A DNA stretch of 5,541 nt from Nitrosotalea sp. (GTDB taxonomy: Archaea; Thermoproteota; Nitrososphaeria; Nitrososphaerales; Nitrosopumilaceae): NCBI GenBank assembly GCA_023252335.1, contig JAJPEA010000102.1, positions 1 through 5,541 on the forward strand, given 5' to 3'. The notes under the pieces were generated by a model, which was not told the DNA's origin, made no database searches, and saw nothing but the letters and a program-made list of their open reading frames with translations. This document shows, piece after piece, positions 1 to 5,541 of the stretch. The position numbers and the translations under genes were made by a program. Position 1 is the first letter of the stretch. The number at the start of each line of letters is the position of its first letter.

Positions 1-10
1 CATGATGAAC

Positions 11-37
11 AAAAACATCAACTCAGAGTTACAAAAA
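11..37 (-). terminator. candidate oligo-T terminator of the regulator gene
   Basis: Just after the regulator stop codon, the minus strand has two T5 tracts (37-33 and 15-11). They flank a small inverted repeat (AACT-CAG-AGTT on the plus strand, 20-30). Archaeal RNA polymerase terminates at oligo-T runs with little need for a hairpin. Positions 1-39 hold no recognisable gene in the window. Confidence 0.4.
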
Positions 38-39
38 TC

Positions 40-468
40 TTATTTGCCAGAAAGTGATTCTATCCTTCCACGATATTTCTCTTTGTATAGTGCCTTACAC
101 GATGGGCAACAGAAAAATCTCTCTTGGTCACCCACTTTTAGTATGCTAGGCTTGTTGTGTGTGGGTCCATTACAGTAATCACATGTGATCTTTACAAGCA
201 TTCCCTTGTCTAATTTTATTCTGCGTCCTTTGTGTGCCTTATGTTTAATTTGATCTAACTTTATACCTGACTCGGTCTCTAATTTTCCAAAATCTAGATC
301 TACAGACACTCCTTTGATTAATCCGATATTGACTAGTCTCTCGTAATGCAGTTTCACGGTGGGAGTGCTGACCTTTATCTCTCTTGAAATTTGACGGAAA
401 GACTTTCTTCCGTCCTTGACAAGAGATTTCAGCATGGCCAAATCAATCTCATCTAGCTTTAGAGGCAT
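40..468 (-). CDS. AsnC/Lrp-type HTH regulator with C-terminal TRASH metal-sensing domain (CopR/CopT-like)
   Basis: Likely a copper-responsive transcription factor. Residues 3-52 form an AsnC/Lrp winged helix-turn-helix: LDEIDLAMLKSL, then the helices around SFRQISREIKVSTPTVKLHYERL written as SFRQISREI and STPTVKLHYERL. The C-terminus (about 93-130) is a TRASH domain with C96-x2-C99, then C120, C121 and C124. C99-x20-C120-x3-C124 fits the TRASH pattern C-x19-22-C-x3-C as I recall it, so these thiols probably bind Cu+ or a similar soft metal. A basic linker (53-92, with H76 and H79) replaces the RAM ligand domain of classical Lrp proteins. It is divergent from copA and shares a palindromic operator with it, as in archaeal cop loci such as Sulfolobus, where a TRASH regulator acts on copA. 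The ATG at 468 is preceded by a TATA-like element about 27 nt upstream and no ribosome-binding site, so the mRNA is probably leaderless. The metal specificity and the activator/repressor mode are inferred. Confidence 0.9.
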   Translation of the reverse strand: MPLKLDEIDLAMLKSLVKDGRKSFRQISREIKVSTPTVKLHYERLVNIGLIKGVSVDLDFGKLETESGIKLDQIKHKAHKGRRIKLDKGMLVKITCDYCNGPTHNKPSILKVGDQERFFCCPSCKALYKEKYRGRIESLSGK

Positions 469-489
469 AACTAACTAACATACATAGCC

Positions 490-500
490 TATTTGAAAAG
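490..500 (-). promoter_or_regulatory. TATA-like promoter element of the regulator gene
   Basis: On the minus strand the sequence CTTTTCAAATA is centred about 27 nt before the ATG at 468. That spacing is expected for an archaeal TATA box when transcription begins at or within a few nt of the start codon. No Shine-Dalgarno-like sequence lies between. The match to a consensus TATA box is moderate. Confidence 0.5.
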
Positions 501-501
501 T

Positions 502-523
502 GATCTTTACAATTGTAAAGATC
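502..523. promoter_or_regulatory. 22-bp perfect palindrome, probable shared operator of the divergent regulator and copA
   Basis: Each half reads GATCTTTACAA on its own strand, and the 22 bp are an exact inverted repeat with no spacer; symmetry breaks at 501/524. The centre (512.5) is 44.5 nt from the regulator start and 45.5 nt from the copA start. The palindrome ends 1-2 nt behind the TATA-like box of each promoter, where the archaeal BRE normally lies. A dimeric AsnC-type HTH protein would be expected to bind such a site. This placement could either block TFB/BRE contact or recruit TFB, so the sequence alone does not give the sign of regulation. Confidence 0.85.
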
Positions 524-525
524 TG

Positions 526-535
526 ATATTAAGTA
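526..535 (+). promoter_or_regulatory. TATA-like promoter element of copA
   Basis: ATATTAAGTA is centred about 27 nt before the GTG start at 558, which again suggests a leaderless transcript. It begins 2 nt after the palindrome, so the right arm of the operator occupies the usual BRE position. There is no purine-rich ribosome-binding site between this element and the start codon. Confidence 0.55.
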
Positions 536-557
536 TCCTTAGTCGTACTTGTGATTC

Positions 558-3026
558 GTGGAAGGTAAGACCGTAGCCAATACAGTACCGAGTCAGACAA
601 AGCGTACTGCATTAAAGATAAGTGGCATGCATTGTGCTGTATGTGTCAATTCCATTCAAAACCATGTCACAGATCTTAAGGGGGTGACAAAATGTGAAGT
701 CAATCTTGCTGCAGAAAAAGCTAGTCTGGAATTTGATCCTACTGCAACTGATCTTGCAACAATTGAAAAAGCAGTAGAAGAAATAGGCTACAAAGTAGTT
801 TATGAAAAACTCACAGTCAAGATAGGAAACATGACAGATTCTAGTGATGGTGAAATATTAGAAAAAAGGCTGAAAGAACTTGAAGGTGTAAGATATGTTT
901 CAGCTAGTTTTGGAAATGGAAAGATCCTAGTAGAATACAATCAAGCATTGCTCTCTCTTTCTGACATAAGGCATGTTATTACTAAAAATGGCTATGAAAT
1001 CTTAAGTGAAGATTTTTCTGCATCGGCAGAAGAAGTTGAAGCAAAGAAACTCAAAAAGTTGTTTTTCATTGGATTGATATTTACAATTCCAGTCTTAATT
1101 TTTGGATATTCTGAATATCTTTTGTTTATACCGCTAGCAAAAACTAGTGTTGCAGCTTATGTTGTTTTTGTTTGTGCAAGTATTGTTCAATTTGTTGTAG
1201 GAAGCAGATTCTACATCGGAGCATATAGGATTGGAAAAATGAAGTCTGCAAACATGGACACACTTGTAGTAACTGGAACTACTGCAGCTTATTTGTTCAG
1301 TACAATAAACACATTTCCAACTCCAATATGGCACAACATCTATTTTGATGCAGCTTCAGTAGTTATGACTTTTATAATTCTTGGAAAATACCTTGAGACT
1401 AAAACAAAGGGCAAAACATCATCGCTTGTACGAAAAATGCTTGAACTACAACCAAAGACTGCACGAATAAAAAAAGATGGACAAGAACTGGAGGTCTCAA
1501 TTGAGGTAATCAAACTAGGCGATATCATTCTTGTAAGACCTGGAGAAAAGATTCCAGTTGACAGCATAGTTCTGGAAGGAAATTCTGCAGTTGACGAGTC
1601 CATGGTCACAGGAGAATCCATGCCTGTAAACAAGAAAACTAGTGACCATGTCATAGGTGGAACAATCAACAGAGAAGGTATGTTGGTAATCAAAGCAGAA
1701 AAGATTGGAAGTGATACAATGCTTGCTCAAGTTGTCAAACTAGTCGAAGATGCAATCGGAAGAAAGTCTCCAATGCAGAGAACAGTAGACAAAATTGCAG
1801 GGTACTTTGCTTTTGTAGTACTAACGGTTGCTTTTGTAACTTTTATGGCATGGTATTTGATCACTCCAGCAGGAGAACATCAAATAGCCACATCCCTAAT
1901 TCCTGCAGTAGCAATACTTGTTGTGGCTTGTCCTTGTGCGCTTGGACTTGCAACTCCTACTGCAATAATGGTTGGAATGAGCAAGGCAACTCAGAATGGG
2001 GTTATCTTCAAAGGTGGAGACTCGCTTGAAATGCTTGGAAGGACAAAAATTGCTGTCTTTGACAAGACTGGGACTCTCACACAAGGAAAACCTGTCATCA
2101 CAGATTTCATATCAGTCAAGCAGATTGCATTTAGGACAGAAAGTGTTGTAAATTTAAATGCTGATGACCAGATACTTGAGCTTGCAGCAATTGCTGAAAA
2201 AAATTCTGAACATCCTCTTGCCAAATCAATTGTACGTCATGCTGTGAATTCAAAAATACATTTAGATGAAACTACAGAATTTTTTGCTGTACCGGGAAAG
2301 GGAGTTTATGCAATATGTCACGGGCGCAACATATTGGTAGGAAGTACACAATTTATGGAAGATGAAGGAATAGACATGGAACCTGTAAAACAATCTCTGA
2401 TTAAATTGCAAGAGGAGGGAAAGACTGTCATACTTGTTGCATTGGACAAAGAACTTGCAGGTATTATAGCGCTTTTAGATACTCCAAAACCTAGTGCCAA
2501 GACTGCCATACCGTATCTGAAAAAGATGGGAATCCAAGTTGTAATGATTACAGGTGATAACGAGCGAACTGCCAAGACTGTTGCAAGGGAGCTTGGCATT
2601 GACAAGGTCTTTGCAAATGTAATGCCATCAGGTAAATCTGATATTGTAAAACTGTTACAAAAAGAAGGAAAAGTAGTCATGATAGGAGACGGAATAAATG
2701 ATGCGCCTGCCTTGACTGTGGCAGATGTTGGAATTGCCATAGGAAGTGGATCTGATATTGCAATAGATGCTGGCAAAGTGGTTCTAATCAGAGATGACTT
2801 GATGGATGTGGTATCTGCAATTGAAATAAGCAAAAAGACTGTGAGCAAGATAAGACAGAATCTTTTCTATGCGTTTGTGTATAATGTGGCACTAGTACCA
2901 ATTGCAGGCCTAGGTTTTCTATATCCAACACTTGCAGGCCTTGCCATGGCAACAAGCTCTGCTTCTGTGACAAGCAGTTCTCTATTGCTCAAACGATGGT
3001 CTCCGCCAAGCAAGAGGAAACAATGA
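558..3026 (+). CDS. copA: Cu+-exporting P1B-1-type ATPase CopA
   Basis: Membrane pump that exports Cu+ from the cytoplasm using ATP. An N-terminal HMA domain carries GMHCAVC (C26, C29). A second HMA-like repeat (about 85-150) has D94-S-S-D97 where CxxC is expected. Membrane helices lie near 168-188, 194-215, 234-252, 262-280, 415-435, 446-468, 768-785 and 788-812. Catalytic marks are TGES (351-354), CPC in helix 6 (458-460), phosphorylated D502 of DKTGTLT, H552-P553 and G580/G582 of the nucleotide domain, TGDN at 665 and GDGINDAP (710-717). N768-x6-YN-x4-P781 and M797-x2-SS match the Cu+-specific P1B-1 signatures. The GTG at 558 is chosen because an in-frame TGA lies at 552-554 and no other start codon precedes the first CxxC. 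Length is usual for the family. It is divergent from a TRASH regulator with a shared operator, so copper control is likely. Confidence 0.97.
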   Translation: MEGKTVANTVPSQTKRTALKISGMHCAVCVNSIQNHVTDLKGVTKCEVNLAAEKASLEFDPTATDLATIEKAVEEIGYKVVYEKLTVKIGNMTDSSDGEILEKRLKELEGVRYVSASFGNGKILVEYNQALLSLSDIRHVITKNGYEILSEDFSASAEEVEAKKLKKLFFIGLIFTIPVLIFGYSEYLLFIPLAKTSVAAYVVFVCASIVQFVVGSRFYIGAYRIGKMKSANMDTLVVTGTTAAYLFSTINTFPTPIWHNIYFDAASVVMTFIILGKYLETKTKGKTSSLVRKMLELQPKTARIKKDGQELEVSIEVIKLGDIILVRPGEKIPVDSIVLEGNSAVDESMVTGESMPVNKKTSDHVIGGTINREGMLVIKAEKIGSDTMLAQVVKLVEDAIGRKSPMQRTVDKIAGYFAFVVLTVAFVTFMAWYLITPAGEHQIATSLIPAVAILVVACPCALGLATPTAIMVGMSKATQNGVIFKGGDSLEMLGRTKIAVFDKTGTLTQGKPVITDFISVKQIAFRTESVVNLNADDQILELAAIAEKNSEHPLAKSIVRHAVNSKIHLDETTEFFAVPGKGVYAICHGRNILVGSTQFMEDEGIDMEPVKQSLIKLQEEGKTVILVALDKELAGIIALLDTPKPSAKTAIPYLKKMGIQVVMITGDNERTAKTVARELGIDKVFANVMPSGKSDIVKLLQKEGKVVMIGDGINDAPALTVADVGIAIGSGSDIAIDAGKVVLIRDDLMDVVSAIEISKKTVSKIRQNLFYAFVYNVALVPIAGLGFLYPTLAGLAMATSSASVTSSSLLLKRWSPPSKRKQ

Positions 3027-3076
3027 TGTCGTCTAGGTCCAAATTCACAATCTAAAATCATGTCTAAAGTAATAAT

Positions 3077-3082
3077 AAAAAA
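3077..3082 (-). terminator. candidate oligo-T terminator of the PLP enzyme operon
   Basis: The minus strand carries GCTTTTTTATTATT here, about 75 nt beyond the stop of the 128-aa gene. It lies inside the 129-bp convergent intergenic region (3027-3155), which otherwise contains nothing I can identify. No convincing stem precedes it. Confidence 0.4.
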
Positions 3083-3155
3083 GCTGGTGCAAGCATTAGT
3101 TGATTAGATTTTCAACTTGTCCTCTCCAACATCTTGCCAGAACTTGAACTGGATA

Positions 3156-3542
3156 TTACACTAGCAGAGTTATTTTTTCCAATATTTCCTTTTCCACATG
3201 TCTTGTCCACAACATCTCAGGAATATCTATTGCTAGAAATAGTACTGACAAGAGTAATGTCTCTGCCACTGCAACAGCAATGTTTTGTACCCATTTACCT
3301 ATTCCAATGTGTATTGCAAAGCTGTTTGGATTTCCAGTAATCATTATAGTAAAAGCCCTGTCTGCTGTGATTATGTCTCTGAGAATGCCTGCTTTCTGAG
3401 CTTGAATTATTATTCCAGCTGGAGAGTTTGATGTAAACTGGGTCTTGTATCCATCTGCGTTTAGCATTGATACTATTTGCTGTGATAACTGATTCAAGTC
3501 CTTGTTCTTGTTTTGAAAACCGACTATTTTTTCAGCGTGCAT
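3156..3542 (-). CDS. conserved-looking hypothetical protein, 128 aa
   Basis: I do not recognise a named family. Residues 1-40 look like an alpha/beta start with a helix at about 15-29 followed by DGYKTQF. Next comes a strand pair, AGIIIQAQKAG (42-52) and AFTIMITGNPNSFAIHIGIG (63-82). A hydrophobic stretch at about 85-107 (W84 to I107) is interrupted by Q86, N87 and E94, so it may be an amphipathic or buried helix rather than a membrane span. The charged tail contains PEMLW (108-112) and HVEKEILEKI. There are no cysteines, so a zinc or Fe-S role is unlikely. The ATG lies 2 nt after the stop of the upstream PLP enzyme, with no clear ribosome-binding site, which implies one transcript and possible translational coupling. 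The even codon usage and beta-strand patterning argue for a real gene rather than a chance frame. Confidence 0.8.
   Translation of the reverse strand: MHAEKIVGFQNKNKDLNQLSQQIVSMLNADGYKTQFTSNSPAGIIIQAQKAGILRDIITADRAFTIMITGNPNSFAIHIGIGKWVQNIAVAVAETLLLSVLFLAIDIPEMLWTRHVEKEILEKITLLV
3173..3193 (+). terminator. candidate oligo-T terminator of copA, overlapping the convergent gene
   Basis: The intergenic region itself has only a T4 run on the plus strand. The first strong tracts are TTTTTT (3173-3178), then TTT and TTTT up to 3193. They lie inside the 3' end of the opposing 128-aa gene. If these are used, the copA mRNA would overlap the tail of the convergent transcript. Confidence 0.3.
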
Positions 3543-3544
3543 AT

Positions 3545-5095
3545 CTATTCTGTAGCCACTCGTATGATTTCAGGCATTTGTTTACCCTTTCCTTGAGCTA
3601 ATGCAGATATTCCCCCGGTTAAACTTTCAGTTGCAATGCCTTTGCCTCCAAGCACTTTGACTGCATTTAACGAAGTATATCCTGCCATGCAAACAAGCAA
3701 CGACTTGTGAGAGCCTTCAAGAGCTTTATTCAACTCGTCTGGAATTTGTTGTGTTGCTAGCATTCTTTCCACGTCTCTTGCCTTTGGCACAAAGATTTTG
3801 CTTTTATCAATGCCAAGAGCTTGTGCAATTAGCTCTATTCCTTCCTCACGAGGAGTGTACTGGGGATGGACCCAAATTACCTTGTCATAATCGCCTACAC
3901 TTGATACAGCTTCTTGTAGTGAAACTTGGATGCGACTTTGTTTCTTTCCTATATCTGCGAGATTCTTTTTGTATTTTTGTATTCCATCAGCAACAATTAC
4001 TACAAACTTGCCTCCAAAACCTCCAAAGTTTGCCATTTGCATTACTGCATATAGTGCCAAGGCACTACTTTCTCCCATGTCATAGCCCTTGTCTACAAAA
4101 AACTTTAGCAAACGTTTTGCATCTTCAAAATCAACTTCATGTTGGCCTGCATATTGGCCAGGCTCGTAAAACTTTAATCCAGATGCCTTGTCTTTTGTCC
4201 TAATTCCTGCAACGTCTTGTCCTCCAAGTGGAAATACAACATGGAGGGATTTTTTTCCATATTTTTCAGACATGTATCTGCTCAAGCCTCCAGATGTACC
4301 GCCTGTACCAAATGTGCATGCAATTCTAAAGTTTTCTAGTGATTGTTCTTTTTCATGTAATTGCTGGTCTATCTCTGCTGCGGTAACTTTTCTGTGTACA
4401 TCAACATTCATTTCATTGTCATATTGCTCTGGGCAAAAACAACTGTAGATCTTTGCTAAAAGTTTTGCCAAGTTTATGATGTCTTGCTTTGCTAACAGAT
4501 CTTGTGCTTCTGTGCTTGCGTTATCAAAAACAGTTGGGTCAAAACCAAGTTCAGATAATTGTGATCTAATGTTTGCAGCTGTTGCTCTTGCTGCCAATAC
4601 GTTTGGACTGTCTTTCATTCCTGGGGCAGGACAGATGTCCATGTCCAAATTTATGATACGAATTTTTTCATTTCTTAATTCCTCAAACACTCCTTCTTGG
4701 AGCTTTCTTGAAACAAGGGCAACTACGTCAAGACCAATTTTTGATAATTGTCCAAGGGCAATGCCAAAGTTACCTGATGTTGCCTCAAATATTGTCTGTC
4801 CACTTTTGAGTTTCCCTGTGGTAATGGCATCATGAATTATGTTTACTGCGGGTCTTACTTTGATAGATCCTGCTAACAAGTTAGAATCAAACTTGCCAAA
4901 AACTTGAAGATCTTTATCATCTAGATTGAGACTAAACTCTTTTTTTGCACATTCTTTCAAATCTGCTGTAATGTCAAGCAGAGGTGTTGCATTTACAACC
5001 GTTGTACTGCCTGGGCTTTCTAGGTGTGGAACTTTGCCCCATATCTCATTTTCAAAGCGCTCAAGCAATGCCTTGTCTATTGTATTTTGTTCCAT
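3545..5095 (-). CDS. PLP-dependent cysteine synthase/OPSS-like enzyme with C-terminal rhodanese-like extension
   Basis: Fold-type II PLP enzyme of the cysteine synthase/cystathionine beta-synthase superfamily. K79 in GSIKVRPA is the expected Schiff-base lysine. TSGNFG (106-111) is the substrate loop, and GTGGTSGG (263-270) is the PLP-phosphate loop. GESSAL (341-346) and the VVIVADG strand (365-371) match the end of the catalytic domain. The SGNFG-to-GTGGT spacing is about 45 residues longer than in typical CysK, and the protein is 516 aa against roughly 300-330. The extra C-terminal part (about 395-516) ends in C469-MAGYT-S475, then a TGGI turn (493-496), resembling the rhodanese active-site loop and its final GG turn; the N-terminal rhodanese signature is not obvious. 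No CBS pair is present. It probably makes cysteine or a related beta-substituted amino acid; O-phosphoserine sulfhydrylase is an alternative, and the substrate is unproven. ATG at 5095 follows a TATA box and a weak GAGAAG element. The downstream gene follows after 2 nt. Confidence 0.85.
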   Translation of the reverse strand: MEQNTIDKALLERFENEIWGKVPHLESPGSTTVVNATPLLDITADLKECAKKEFSLNLDDKDLQVFGKFDSNLLAGSIKVRPAVNIIHDAITTGKLKSGQTIFEATSGNFGIALGQLSKIGLDVVALVSRKLQEGVFEELRNEKIRIINLDMDICPAPGMKDSPNVLAARATAANIRSQLSELGFDPTVFDNASTEAQDLLAKQDIINLAKLLAKIYSCFCPEQYDNEMNVDVHRKVTAAEIDQQLHEKEQSLENFRIACTFGTGGTSGGLSRYMSEKYGKKSLHVVFPLGGQDVAGIRTKDKASGLKFYEPGQYAGQHEVDFEDAKRLLKFFVDKGYDMGESSALALYAVMQMANFGGFGGKFVVIVADGIQKYKKNLADIGKKQSRIQVSLQEAVSSVGDYDKVIWVHPQYTPREEGIELIAQALGIDKSKIFVPKARDVERMLATQQIPDELNKALEGSHKSLLVCMAGYTSLNAVKVLGGKGIATESLTGGISALAQGKGKQMPEIIRVATE

Positions 5096-5130
5096 TTTTC
5101 TTCTCTTCGTGCTCTGATGGAAAACAAGAT

Positions 5131-5141
5131 CTTATAAAATA
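5131..5141 (-). promoter_or_regulatory. TATA box for the PLP enzyme/128-aa gene operon
   Basis: On the minus strand TATTTTATAAG is a good archaeal TATA box centred about 40 nt before the ATG at 5095. Transcription would start around 14 nt ahead of the codon, giving a short leader that contains only a weak purine-rich stretch (GAGAAG, 5100-5105). The element lies in the gap after the aldo/keto reductase gene, so the operon probably has its own promoter and does not depend on readthrough. Confidence 0.55.
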
Positions 5142-5184
5142 TGCCATATGCTTCCGATGGTGATTAGGGTCCAAAAACTAGGTA

Positions 5185-5541
5185 TTATGATGACAGTTTT
5201 TTTACCAAGTCTGAAAACTCGGTCTCATTTAGAACAGGTGTTTCCAAAAATTCAAGATTTTCTCGTACATGTTCTTGCGATTTTTGTCCTACAAGCGGAG
5301 AAATAATTCCAGGTGTAGACCTGACAAACTGCATTGCTCTATGTGATGGCTTTGATAAATTTCCAAACTCTGGTAAAACATTTGGTGCAAGCAATTTGGC
5401 CTGCATGAGTGGAACACTTGCAAACACTCCGATGCCAAGCTGTATGCATGATTCCAGTATTGTATTCTGGTTAGAGTTTTGACTCTTTAGAGTTAGGGCT
5501 TGATCAAGATACATGTTGTATGGCAACTGGATAAACCTAAA
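5185..5541 (-). CDS. aldo/keto reductase, C-terminal part (5' end outside window)
   Basis: The reading frame stays open to the window edge and gives 118 residues; the beginning is missing, and the TTG at 5526 is internal rather than a true start. Residues from FRFIQLPYNMYLDQA match the late barrel strand (IQ-PYN) of aldo/keto reductases. GIGVFASVPLMQAKLL corresponds to the conserved G-V-ASPL-G-LL segment, here with SVPLMQAK. The segment RAMQFVRSTPGIISPLVGQK followed by SQEHVRENL is the usual NADPH-adenosine-binding end (alr-vl-pgv-P-vG-s-eHv-eN). This indicates an NAD(P)H-dependent oxidoreductase; the substrate cannot be told, and the catalytic Asp/Tyr/Lys/His lie upstream of the window. It shares orientation with the PLP enzyme gene but is separated by 89 bp that contain a promoter, so it is probably a separate transcription unit. 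Confidence 0.88.
   Translation of the reverse strand, partial: FRFIQLPYNMYLDQALTLKSQNSNQNTILESCIQLGIGVFASVPLMQAKLLAPNVLPEFGNLSKPSHRAMQFVRSTPGIISPLVGQKSQEHVRENLEFLETPVLNETEFSDLVKKLSS

Noticed and set aside
1..3. Possible minus-strand ATG at the left edge as the start of another gene
   Set aside because: Only the start triplet would be in the window; there is no coding evidence.
2318..2848. Minus-strand open frame of 176 codons inside copA
   Set aside because: It is the reverse of the ATPase P and N domains; the Ser/Thr/Pro-rich translation is a typical antisense shadow.
3134..3340. Plus-strand open frame of 68 codons after copA
   Set aside because: It lies antisense to the 128-aa gene, whose frame is better patterned and sits 2 nt from an operon partner; the translated product has no domain-like features.
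3751..4835. Several plus-strand open frames of 86-150 codons
   Set aside because: They are antisense to the PLP enzyme with low-complexity, Cys/Leu-rich translations; the enzyme frame contains all the catalytic motifs.
5126..5133. 8-bp palindrome AAGATCTT near the PLP operon TATA box, reminiscent of the copA operator end
   Set aside because: It is too short, common in AT-rich DNA, and lacks the TTTACAA core, so I do not link this operon to the copper regulator.
5524..5526. TTG as the start of the aldo/keto reductase
   Set aside because: The frame continues to the window edge with family-like residues (FRFIQ), and the catalytic half is missing, so this codon is internal.

Overview
This window looks like chromosomal DNA from an ammonia-oxidising archaeon (Thaumarchaeota/Nitrososphaeria, Nitrosopumilus/Nitrosotenuis-like). 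The basis is low GC, archaeal TATA-like boxes about 27 nt ahead of start codons with no Shine-Dalgarno sequence, an AsnC-type helix-turn-helix fused to a TRASH metal-sensing domain, and tightly packed genes. The lineage is inferred from protein style; no marker gene is present.

Left half (1-3026): a divergent copper-homeostasis pair. A 142-aa AsnC-HTH/TRASH regulator (40-468, minus) faces an 822-aa Cu+-exporting P1B-1 ATPase, CopA (558-3026, plus). The 89-bp gap holds a perfect 22-bp palindrome (502-523). It lies almost exactly midway between the two start codons and directly behind both putative TATA boxes. The simplest model is that copper bound by the TRASH domain controls regulator occupancy of this one operator, which sets transcription of both genes. 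Copper handling fits an ammonia oxidiser because its respiratory and ammonia-oxidising enzymes depend on copper.

Right half (3156-5541): three genes on the minus strand. The 5'-truncated C-terminal end of an aldo/keto reductase (5185-5541) is followed by an 89-bp gap... strictly 5096-5184, containing a promoter. Next is a 516-aa PLP-dependent cysteine-synthase-like enzyme (3545-5095) with an unusual C-terminal rhodanese-like extension. It is followed after 2 nt by a 128-aa protein of unknown function (3156-3542). The last two are almost certainly one transcript and suggest sulfur or amino-acid metabolism.

The two halves converge across 3027-3155, where oligo-T tracts on each strand are candidate terminators. 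There are no RNA genes, mobile elements, CRISPR arrays or attachment sites that I can support. The most interesting items are the symmetric operator and its resemblance to a bacterial copper-operator core, the second CopA metal-binding domain that has lost its cysteines, and the PLP enzyme/rhodanese-like fusion with its tightly coupled unknown partner.
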